From: Candidatus Omnitrophota bacterium
GTDB lineage: Bacteria; Omnitrophota; Gorgyraeia; Tantalellales; Tantalellaceae
Reading direction: 5' to 3'
NCBI GenBank assembly: GCA_030631915.1
Contig: DAOVKF010000016.1
Coordinates: 1-17,534, forward strand
Length of the DNA stretch: 17,534 nt
Part shown: positions 6,676-13,204 of the stretch, one piece after another
Position numbering within the stretch: the stretch's first letter is position 1
Layout: each line of letters begins with the position of its first letter
The notes under the pieces: generated by a model
What the model was told of the DNA's origin: nothing
What the model saw: the letters and a program-made list of their open reading frames with translations, nothing else
Databases searched by the model: none
Made by a program: the position numbers and the translations under genes

Positions 6676-8027
6676 AGTGGATCTTTTTTCGCCGTTCGCG
6701 CCCTGCGTATGCGCTGCTTCGAGGGATTGAAGTAGCCGTGCATGACCTCCGGATACTCGTCCCTGACTTTCCTGATAAGCGTGTCCATGCCGATCATGGC
6801 GTTCCTCTCTATCCTGACGTTCAGTTTCCTGAAATACGCGAGGGGGTCATAATTCAGGTTGCGCCACTGTATCATGTCTATGTTCATGCGGCCCAGGAAA
6901 CGCAGTAAAGCATCCGCCTCTTCCACCGAATCCGTAAATCCCGGCATTACCAGATAATTTAAGGATACGAATCCTCCCGCTCTTTTCGCCGCCTTTATCG
7001 AAGCGACGACGTCTTTGAACCCGTAACCGCGCGGTTTATAATACGCCGCGTAAAAAGGCTCGCGCAAACTGTTCACGCTCACGCGCATGGAGTCCAGGCC
7101 CTTGTTAAACAACCGGCGCACCACGTCGGGGCGGCTCGCGTTCGTATTGAGGTTTATAACGCCTTTTGCCGTGGAACGCCGTATAAGCCCGACAGCCTCC
7201 TCCAGCACGTCGCCGGCCATCAGTGGCTCGCCTTCACATCCCTGCCCGAAACTCACAACCGGGTCCTTTACCGCGCGTATGTGAAAAAGCGCTATTTCCG
7301 CCACCTCTTCCGGATCAGGGATAAACCTGATACGCGGTTGTGTAACAGGAGGGCACGCGCCGCCCGGTTGATACGAGATACATCCTATGCACATGGCGTT
7401 GCATGTCGGGGAAACGGGAAGGGGACATTCATATCTTTTCAGAAAGAAATTCTTGGCCGCGGGGCATCCGTAAACAAGCGCGCACGTCTCAAGATGCCTC
7501 ACAAGGCGGTTCTTCGGAAAGACCTTACGGAATGACCTGACGTTCTTTTTTATAAGGCCGACATCCATTCCTTCAAGCCGCTGGCGCCTCTCCCTGTCTA
7601 CTCTTACGCCCCCGGCATAGAATTGGCCCCTGTAAAAAGCGACGGCCGCGTAGCTGAACAGCGGCAGGAGGCGGGGTCGTCCTTTTTCCTTATATGAAGC
7701 GCTGTATACGGCGGTATACCCGGGCGCGAGAAAAGCCGCAACAGCGTAACACGGTTCTCTTTTTCGGCTTCCCGGATCATGATCCAGTTCCTCATACCGG
7801 CCGGTCTCGGGATCAAATCCCACGGGCGCTCTATGCGGAAGCATGAATAGCTCGCTGTCAGGGGGCAGTTTTATCAGGCAGGCGGGGTCCAGGCGGAAAT
7901 ACTCTCCGCCCTTCATACCGGTCGCTTCAAAAAGCGTATCATATATCCTGTTATTCTTATCAGCGATAAGCAGCCGCGGCCGCTCTCGTTCCGTATTTCG
8001 TAAATATGCCAACCATTCCCCATTCAC
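6672..8027 (-). CDS. Radical SAM protein of unknown function
   Basis: The 451-residue protein has the radical SAM cluster motif CNAMCIGC (C209, C213, C216), which binds a 4Fe-4S cluster and AdoMet. GQGCEGEPL, the likely AdoMet-contacting GGE-like strand, follows around residues 258-266. The 200-residue N-terminal part is not a family I can name. Four more cysteines (182, 188, 201, 225) flank the motif and might hold a further cluster or a metal. The substrate is unknown; I do not recognise a characterised relative. The start is uncertain: there is no ATG before residue 38. The GTG at 8027 lies inside a heptamer repeat array and has no ribosome binding site, and a TTG at 8012 after GGGGA is an alternative. 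The alignable family region probably begins near RPRLLIADKN (residue 17). The 3' end overlaps the carboxypeptidase start by four bases. Confidence 0.85.
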   Translation of the reverse strand: MNGEWLAYLRNTERERPRLLIADKNNRIYDTLFEATGMKGGEYFRLDPACLIKLPPDSELFMLPHRAPVGFDPETGRYEELDHDPGSRKREPCYAVAAFLAPGYTAVYSASYKEKGRPRLLPLFSYAAVAFYRGQFYAGGVRVDRERRQRLEGMDVGLIKKNVRSFRKVFPKNRLVRHLETCALVYGCPAAKNFFLKRYECPLPVSPTCNAMCIGCISYQPGGACPPVTQPRIRFIPDPEEVAEIALFHIRAVKDPVVSFGQGCEGEPLMAGDVLEEAVGLIRRSTAKGVINLNTNASRPDVVRRLFNKGLDSMRVSVNSLREPFYAAYYKPRGYGFKDVVASIKAAKRAGGFVSLNYLVMPGFTDSVEEADALLRFLGRMNIDMIQWRNLNYDPLAYFRKLNVRIERNAMIGMDTLIRKVRDEYPEVMHGYFNPSKQRIRRARTAKKDPL

Positions 8028-8079
8028 TAACGATTAACGATCAACGATTAACGACTATTCACTAACGACTAACGACTAT
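8024..8079. repeat. Array of eight in-phase 7-bp repeats
   Basis: Read on the minus strand, 56 bases divide exactly into eight heptamers with consensus TTAGTCG. The variants are ATAGTCG, TTAGTGA, TTAATCG and TTGATCG. A higher-order period of 35 bases is visible: ATTCACTAACGA begins at 8022 and again at 8057 on the plus strand. Because seven is not a multiple of three, the array carries stop codons in all six frames. It supplies the last codons and TAG stop of the KDPG aldolase gene and the GTG start candidate of the radical SAM gene. Confidence 0.9.
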
Positions 8080-8707
8080 CCAACCCCCTGTTATATTCCC
8101 TGATATAATCCCTTATCAGCGCGCCGATGGAAGCAAAGTCCTTTTGCTCGATCCACTGTTTTCTGAACACGCTCGCGCCGAACGCGACCGCGCTCGCGCC
8201 GGATGAGAAAAATTCCGCGATATTCTGCAGACGCACGCCACCAACAGCCATGAGTTTTATGCCGTCAAACGGCCCTTTAAGCTCTTTTATATAACCGGGC
8301 CCGAACACTCCCGAAGGGAAGACCTTGACCATGGCGGCTCCGGAATCCCAGGCGTTAAACACCTCGTGCGGTGTCAATGCCCCGGGAAAGACCGGCACGC
8401 CTTTTTCCCGGCACGAGAGCATGACCTCCCCGACACAGGCAGGCATGACTATGAACCCCGCTCCCGCGTTCAAAGCCGCATCAAGGTCGCCTGTTGAAAG
8501 GACCGTGCCCGCGCCGATATGGATACGCCCTTCCGCGATGCTTTTCGCTTTTTCTATCATGCCGGGGGCTCCGGGCGTATTCATCGCGATCTCTATGACC
8601 CTGAGCCCCGCCTTTATAACGGTCTCCAGGATGGGCTCCACATCAGGGGCGTCTATGCCCCTTAAAATACCCATGAGGGGAAGTTCTTCGAATTGCTCTA
8701 TGTCCAT
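8069..8707 (-). CDS. eda: KDPG/KHG-type aldolase (2-dehydro-3-deoxy-phosphosugar aldolase)
   Basis: The 212-residue protein is a class I aldolase of the KDPG family, which cleaves 2-keto-3-deoxy-6-phosphosugars to pyruvate and glyceraldehyde 3-phosphate in the cytoplasm. The Schiff-base lysine is K128 in MVKVFPS, and the general acid/base is E39 in VIEIAMNTP. The phosphate-binding AVGGV (154-158) and FGASVF blocks follow. The MNTP segment, where E. coli Eda has LRTP, is closer to the phosphogalactonate aldolase DgoA, so the sugar specificity is open and the symbol eda is by family only. The start at 8707 has only a weak ribosome binding site. It follows the DRE-TIM aldolase by 18 bases, so the two pyruvate-chemistry enzymes are probably co-translated. 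Its last codons and TAG stop are formed by the heptamer repeat array. Confidence 0.88.
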   Translation of the reverse strand: MDIEQFEELPLMGILRGIDAPDVEPILETVIKAGLRVIEIAMNTPGAPGMIEKAKSIAEGRIHIGAGTVLSTGDLDAALNAGAGFIVMPACVGEVMLSCREKGVPVFPGALTPHEVFNAWDSGAAMVKVFPSGVFGPGYIKELKGPFDGIKLMAVGGVRLQNIAEFFSSGASAVAFGASVFRKQWIEQKDFASIGALIRDYIREYNRGLDSR

Positions 8708-8725
8708 CTTATATTCCGGCCCGCG

Positions 8726-9676
8726 CTATTCCATGTCATCAGGTAACAAACTCTCATAGAACGCGAGGTAGCTGTCTTTGTCTTCGGTTTTCCTGATGGC
8801 CATGGCCGGGCGGGGATGTTCATTGAACATGGCCGTGATAGCATATGGTATTATATACCCCCATTCGATCTTCTCGCGAAGAGGCAGGAACTCATTGGTA
8901 ATGACGTCAAAGATGGGCCTGACATCGAACTTCGGATTCTTCAGGAACCCCAGAAGGAGTTCCAGCGGGCAGTTGCCTGCGGCTCTTCCGATCCCGTAGA
9001 TCGTGCCGTCCACATAATTGGCTCCCTCTATGATAGCCTGTATCGTGTTCGCGTACGCGAGCTGCTGGTTATTATGGCCATGCATGCCCACTTCTTTGTT
9101 TTTCAGGAATTTCTTATATTTTCCGACAAGATGCTGCACGTTTTCCGAGTATAAGGCCCCGAAACTGTCCACAATATATACGACAGACGCCTTGCTCTCC
9201 TCTTCCAGCTGGGCCAGGGCTTCGTCAAGCTCATTATCAAGAGCGCGTGATATGGCCATGATATTCACCGTGCCTTCATACCCTTTATCCACGGCCTCAT
9301 TGACAAGATCGATCGCTTTATCGATATCCTTGACATAAGTGGCGACCCGGATCATGTCTAATACGCTGTCTTTTTTAGGAAGTATATCCGCTTTTTCCAC
9401 TCTCCCCACGTCCACCATAACGGAAAGCTTGGTATGCGAGTCTATGCCGTCAATGGCCCTGCGTATCTCGTCTTCTTCACAGAACTTCCATTTACCGAAC
9501 TTATCCGGCGATATTATGCTTTTTGAACATCTGTATCCTATCTCCATATAATCCACGCCTGCGGCAGAGACGGCCCTGTATACTTCCCTCACGAAATTGT
9601 CGTTAAAACGATGATCGTTGATAAGCCCGCCGTCGCGGACCGTGCAGTCAAGAACCTTGATCTCCGGTCTGAACAT
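8726..9676 (-). CDS. DRE-TIM metallo-aldolase (HMG-CoA lyase-like)
   Basis: The 316-residue protein is a DRE-TIM metallolyase of the 4-hydroxy-2-oxovalerate aldolase type. These TIM barrels use a divalent metal to make or break carbon-carbon bonds next to a 2-oxo acid. The signature is LDCTVRDGG (9-17, with R14 and D15), followed by H22 and the paired metal ligands H199 and H201 in MHGHNN. GIGRAAGNCPLELLLGFL (about 228-245) is the glycine-rich loop shared with this group. It lacks the regulatory domain of isopropylmalate synthases. The start at 9676 has an excellent AAGGAGG five to six bases upstream. Relatives are usually annotated only as aldolase catalytic domain proteins, and the true substrate is unknown. 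Pairing with a KDPG-type aldolase just downstream suggests shared 2-oxo acid chemistry, which is inference. Confidence 0.85.
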   Translation of the reverse strand: MFRPEIKVLDCTVRDGGLINDHRFNDNFVREVYRAVSAAGVDYMEIGYRCSKSIISPDKFGKWKFCEEDEIRRAIDGIDSHTKLSVMVDVGRVEKADILPKKDSVLDMIRVATYVKDIDKAIDLVNEAVDKGYEGTVNIMAISRALDNELDEALAQLEEESKASVVYIVDSFGALYSENVQHLVGKYKKFLKNKEVGMHGHNNQQLAYANTIQAIIEGANYVDGTIYGIGRAAGNCPLELLLGFLKNPKFDVRPIFDVITNEFLPLREKIEWGYIIPYAITAMFNEHPRPAMAIRKTEDKDSYLAFYESLLPDDME

Positions 9677-9706
9677 CTATCCCTCCTTCTTTTTAAACAG
9701 GCCCCG

Positions 9707-10099
9707 CTATTCCGTCTCGTATGTTTCCTTCAGTCCCTCTTTGTAACCGTCGGTATAACCTTTTTTGTAACCGTTCCGGTAGCCGTCCTCATAGCCGTCG
9801 GAATAAGCCTGCCTTGGCTGCGCGGAATCCACTTCCGAAACGTCCCTGGTCCTTTCGCCGCTCATGGAATCCAGAAGCGCCCCTCCAAGGATGTTCACGC
9901 CCGCCCCGGCAAGCGCGCCCTTCCATACATTACTGCCCTTGGCTCCGGAAGCGGCGCCGCCGACCGCGCCGGCGCCGGCGCCCAGAAGGCCTGAACGAAT
10001 AAGGTCGGAAGAATCCCTGCTGGCCGCGAAACTTTCCGCCATGGGCATTGCCGCCACGACAAGGATGACAATAACGCTCACGATCATTTTCGCACTCAT
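9707..10099 (-). CDS. Secreted glycine-zipper protein with GY tetrapeptide repeats
   Basis: A 130-residue protein with no named family that I can assign. Residues 1-26 form a Sec signal peptide with likely cleavage after ESFA. Residues 37-75 are rich in Gly and Ala with several GxxxG-type spacings (GLLGAGAGAVGGAASG and GALAGAGVNILGG), a glycine-zipper pattern found in envelope and outer-membrane lipoprotein-like proteins. Residues 101-124 are six tetrapeptides of the form (D/N/K/E)GY(x), the last reading EGLK. The period of four and the alternating acidic and basic residues suggest a short amphipathic helix. The start at 10099 has a strong GAAGGAGGGG upstream. It sits 30 bases before the aldolase gene, with an almost identical ribosome binding context. 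It is probably an envelope protein; no function can be stated. Confidence 0.8.
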   Translation of the reverse strand: MSAKMIVSVIVILVVAAMPMAESFAASRDSSDLIRSGLLGAGAGAVGGAASGAKGSNVWKGALAGAGVNILGGALLDSMSGERTRDVSEVDSAQPRQAYSDGYEDGYRNGYKKGYTDGYKEGLKETYETE

Positions 10100-10122
10100 C
10101 TAAACCCCTCCTTCTTTGAAAT

Positions 10123-11040
10123 TTAAATTCTTTGTACGGCCTTACAGGCCTTTCCCTGAAAAGTATCCAGCTTTTCCAGCCTCATCTCAATAGCGCGTAT
10201 GACCTTGTGTTTGTCCTTTTGCCATTCCGGAGCCGCGAGAAACCCGCTTCTTGCGTCAGAAACCAGCCGTAGAACAACCTGGTCGTCCCTGAGATGTTCC
10301 AGAAACCTGCATATTATATCAATATATTCCGCCATATCCAACAACTTTATTCTTCCCGCTTTGAACATGTTTTCAAGAGGAGTGTCTTTCAGAACATGAA
10401 GGACATGGAATTTCACGCCGGAAACCGGAAGCGCGGCAATGGCCCCGGCTGTCTCAAGCATATCAGCCGCAGACTCTCCCGGAAGCCCGAGTATGACGTG
10501 GACTCCGGCTTTTATGTTCTTTGCCGCTGTCCTGTTGATGGCGTCAACCGTCTGTGCAAAATTGTGTTTTCTGTTAAGCAGCGTGAGGGTCCTGTCATGA
10601 ACGGTCTGGAGCCCGTATTCCACCCAGACCTCATAATCACCGGTATAGCTCGCGATAAGATCCAGTTTTTCATCGTCGATACAATCGGGGCGTGTTGATA
10701 TGAACAATCCCGCGATTGCCGGGAAACCCTTTATGACATCGTATGTTTCCCTTAATTTATCGACAGACGCGTACGTATTCGTGGCGTTCTGAAAATAGGC
10801 GATGAACCTTTGGGCCCCGTATCTCTTGCCGGCAAACCTGATCGAACTCTCGATCTGCTCTTCCAGCGGTAAAGCCTGACCGGCGAACCGGCTGAACCCC
10901 TTTTCGTTGCAATAGATGCAGCCCTCACTGCTCAGTGTCCCGTCCCTGTTCGGACATGTGAACCCCGCGTTCAGGCTGAGCCGGTGGACGCGGCAGTTGA
11001 ATTTATTACGTAAATATGAACTGAACGAGTAATATCTCAA
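10123..11040 (-). CDS. YhcC/TIGR01212 family radical SAM protein
   Basis: The 305-residue protein matches the YhcC (TIGR01212) radical SAM family. The cluster cysteines are C29, C41 and C44 in GFTCPNRDG and GCIYCNEKG, with the long first spacing typical of this family. FISTRPDCID, WVEYGLQT, HVILGLPGES and KFHVLHVLKDTPLE follow in the expected order. The family is widespread but its reaction is, to my knowledge, not settled. There is no ATG. I choose TTG at 11040, which gives MRYYSFSSYLRNKF as in relatives and has GGGGGAG six bases upstream. The TTG at 11046 abuts that site and is too close. The gene follows mnmG by 12 bases, so its ribosome binding site overlaps the mnmG stop codon, and the two are very likely co-translated. 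Confidence 0.88.
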   Translation of the reverse strand: MRYYSFSSYLRNKFNCRVHRLSLNAGFTCPNRDGTLSSEGCIYCNEKGFSRFAGQALPLEEQIESSIRFAGKRYGAQRFIAYFQNATNTYASVDKLRETYDVIKGFPAIAGLFISTRPDCIDDEKLDLIASYTGDYEVWVEYGLQTVHDRTLTLLNRKHNFAQTVDAINRTAAKNIKAGVHVILGLPGESAADMLETAGAIAALPVSGVKFHVLHVLKDTPLENMFKAGRIKLLDMAEYIDIICRFLEHLRDDQVVLRLVSDARSGFLAAPEWQKDKHKVIRAIEMRLEKLDTFQGKACKAVQRI

Positions 11041-11046
11041 TGCCAA

Positions 11047-11053
11047 CTCCCCC
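11047..11053 (-). promoter_or_regulatory. Ribosome binding site deciding the TTG start of the YhcC gene
   Basis: GGGGGAG on the minus strand lies six bases before the TTG at 11040 and immediately before the TTG at 11046. Only the former has normal spacing. Its first base is shared with the mnmG stop codon TAG (11053-11055). Confidence 0.65.
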
Positions 11054-12936
11054 TACACCCTTGAGCCTTGACCCTTCCAAGTCCTCAACTTGACCATGAG
11101 GATAGTGATCGCGGCGGGAGTGACACCGGATATCCTCGATGCCTGGCCCAGCGACCGCGGCCGCAGGCCGCCCAGTTTTTCCTTTATCTCATTGGATAAT
11201 CCGCTGATACCGGAATAATCGAAGCCTTCCGGGATACGGATCTTCTCCAGGTCCTTGAACCTTTCTATTTTTGAAAGTTCCCTTTCTATATAGCCGGTAT
11301 ACTTTATGTTGACCTCCAGCTGGACTTTTTCATAATAGGTCAAAGCGGATCTTCCGTTTTCCGCGCGTGTTACGTCCTCATAAGAAATACCGGACCTTTT
11401 CAGGAACCGGGCAAGCGTTAAACCGCCGGACAGGATTGGCTGGCCTTTTTCTCTCAAAATTGAATTGATCTCTGCCCCCGGGGAGACCGTTGTGGAGTTC
11501 AGACGCGACTCCTCTTTTCGCACCCTCTCCGCCTTACTTTTTACCCGTTCAAGCTCCTCCCCCGTGACAAGGCCGAGCCGGTATCCTGCCGGTGATAAAC
11601 GCGTGTCAGCGTTATCCTCCCGGACAAGGATCCTGTACTCGACCCTGGAAGTGAACATCCTGTAAGGTTCTGTGGTCCCCCTGGTCACAAGGTCATCTAT
11701 GAGCACCCCGATATAGGCCTCGGACCTGTCCAGGACCACGGGTCCCTCCTGTCTGACCTTTCTGGCCGCGTTCACACCGGCCATGAACCCAAGGGCGGCG
11801 GCTTCCTCATAACCGGTCGTCCCGTTTATCTGTCCCGCAATAAAGAGACCTTTTACCCTTTTTGTCTCCAGTGTGGCTTCAAGCTCAGTGGGGTCCACGA
11901 AATCATATTCAATGCCATAGGCCGGACTGTTCATCCGGACATTGCTCAATCCTTCTATGCTGCGGATCATTCGCTCCTGAACGTCCAGGGGCAGGCTCGT
12001 GGATATACCGTTAGGATAATATTCGTCCGTGTCCAGCCCTTCCGGCTCTATAAACACTACATGAGAATCCCTGCCCGGAAATCTGACAACCTTATCCTCG
12101 ATCGAGGGACAATAACGCACACCCGTGGATCTTATTTTGCCGGTATACAAAGGCGACCTGTCCAAGCCTTCGCGGATTATCCGGTGCGTTCTTTCATTCG
12201 TCCTGGTGATATAACACGACTTCTGCGGAAGGGTCAGCCGTTCCGTTGAAAAAGAAAAGGGGATAATATCCTCATCTCCCTTTTGCTCTTTAAGAACGGA
12301 GAGGTCTATCGTGCTCCCGTCTATCCTTGCCGGAGTCCCTGTCTTCAAGGAACCCACCCGGAAGCCCAGTGAAACAAGGTTCTGTGATAATCCTGAGGAT
12401 GCCTTTTCCCCCAGCCGGCCCCCGGAAAAATCTTCAAGACCGATATGCATAAGGCCGTTCATGAACGTCCCCGTGGTCAGGATGACATTACGCGCCCGGA
12501 AAACCTGCCCGGTCTCAGTGCGCACGCCCCGCGTGGCCCCGTCAGTGACAACGACTTCTTTCGCCTCGCCCTCAAACACATCGAGGCCGTCCTGACCCAG
12601 GACGCGCTCCATCATGTAGATATTGTACAGCTTCCGGTCTATCTGGACCCTTGACGACCTCGCCGCGTAACCCTTAGATGAGTTCAGCATCCGGAACTGT
12701 ATCGCGCCGGCGTCGGCGGCTTTCCCCATCTCACCGCCCAGCGCGTCTATCTCCTTCACTATCTGCCCCTTGCCCACACCGCCGATGGAAGGGTTGCATG
12801 AGGTGTATCCTATCCTGTCCCTGCGAAAGGTTATAAGAAGGGTATGGACCCCCATTCTGGCGCACGCGAGAGCCGCCTCACATCCGGCATGCCCCCCGCC
12901 CACCACTATAACATCATATTTACTTTCCATACGCAT
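11053..12936 (-). CDS. mnmG: tRNA uridine 5-carboxymethylaminomethyl modification enzyme MnmG (GidA)
   Basis: The 627-residue protein is a full-length MnmG. With MnmE it uses FAD, NADH and methylene-tetrahydrofolate to modify the wobble uridine (U34) of several tRNAs in the cytoplasm. The FAD-binding VVGGGHAGCEAA lies at residues 11-22. The redox cysteines are C47 in SCNPSIGGVGKG and C276 in VRYCPSIEDK. Other family blocks seen are SSKGYAARSSRVQIDR, LKTGTPARID, AGQINGTTGYEEAAA, RMFTSRVEYRI and the C-terminal Y-G-I-R-rich helical domain binding MnmE and tRNA. ATGs at 12936 and 12930 are both possible starts; neither has a clear ribosome binding site, so translation may be coupled to the DUF6485 gene ending eight bases upstream. 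mnmE is not in the window. The identification is secure. Confidence 0.97.
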   Translation of the reverse strand: MRMESKYDVIVVGGGHAGCEAALACARMGVHTLLITFRRDRIGYTSCNPSIGGVGKGQIVKEIDALGGEMGKAADAGAIQFRMLNSSKGYAARSSRVQIDRKLYNIYMMERVLGQDGLDVFEGEAKEVVVTDGATRGVRTETGQVFRARNVILTTGTFMNGLMHIGLEDFSGGRLGEKASSGLSQNLVSLGFRVGSLKTGTPARIDGSTIDLSVLKEQKGDEDIIPFSFSTERLTLPQKSCYITRTNERTHRIIREGLDRSPLYTGKIRSTGVRYCPSIEDKVVRFPGRDSHVVFIEPEGLDTDEYYPNGISTSLPLDVQERMIRSIEGLSNVRMNSPAYGIEYDFVDPTELEATLETKRVKGLFIAGQINGTTGYEEAAALGFMAGVNAARKVRQEGPVVLDRSEAYIGVLIDDLVTRGTTEPYRMFTSRVEYRILVREDNADTRLSPAGYRLGLVTGEELERVKSKAERVRKEESRLNSTTVSPGAEINSILREKGQPILSGGLTLARFLKRSGISYEDVTRAENGRSALTYYEKVQLEVNIKYTGYIERELSKIERFKDLEKIRIPEGFDYSGISGLSNEIKEKLGGLRPRSLGQASRISGVTPAAITILMVKLRTWKGQGSRV

Positions 12937-12944
12937 TCACGCAC

Positions 12945-13139
12945 TTACTGTTGATGGAGCTGAATGAACCTTTTGATGCTCCTGTCATAGGTCTTTTCCA
13001 CATCATCCGGGAAGCAGCATGCGGGCAATTCTCCCAGATCGAGGTGATAAGGCAGACATTCGCAGCACTTGCCTTTCTTGGAGCAGGGCTCATAGGTGCA
13101 GTTGCATCGCTGCTTATTAACGGCTATCTTGCATTCCAT
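12945..13139 (-). CDS. Small cysteine-rich DUF6485 family protein
   Basis: The 64-residue protein has nine cysteines (3, 12, 14, 19, 25, 26, 28, 41, 42) and a histidine at 32. The core CNCTYEPCSKKGKCCECLPYH matches what I know as DUF6485, a small protein found in anaerobic bacteria. The cysteine spacing suggests zinc or iron-sulfur binding; its function is unknown. The C-terminal part (FPDDVEKTYDRSIKRFIQ) is a predicted helix. The frame is open from a GTG at 13208 that overlaps the mscS stop. However, GAGGAGG lies just four bases before the ATG at 13139, and the family starts there, so I use the shorter form. The 23 extra codons would cover an inverted repeat. It lies between mscS and mnmG in the same direction. 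Confidence 0.82.
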   Translation of the reverse strand: MECKIAVNKQRCNCTYEPCSKKGKCCECLPYHLDLGELPACCFPDDVEKTYDRSIKRFIQLHQQ

Positions 13140-13155
13140 TTTTCCTCCTCTGCTC

Positions 13156-13202
13156 TTCCCTGTCATTGCGGGCCCTTCACCCATCCCCGCGATGACCGGG
13201 AA
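13156..13202. repeat. REP-like inverted repeat between mscS and the DUF6485 gene
   Basis: Arms at 13156-13172 and 13186-13202 pair at 15 of 17 positions around a 13-base loop. The core is GTCATTGCGGG against CCCGCGATGAC. The element fills most of the 65-base gap. No T-run follows on the minus strand, so it does not look like an intrinsic terminator. It resembles dispersed palindromic elements that commonly sit between genes; only one copy is visible here. Confidence 0.75.
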
Positions 13203-13204
13203 AT

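Noticed and set aside
5633..6730. Long plus-strand open frame of 365 codons
   Set aside because: It lies antisense to the carboxypeptidase gene, which has all three active-site motifs in order. The antisense product has no recognisable domain and is a composition artefact.
8024..8079. Heptamer array as a possible CRISPR
   Set aside because: The units are 7 bp with no spacers, and there are no cas genes nearby.
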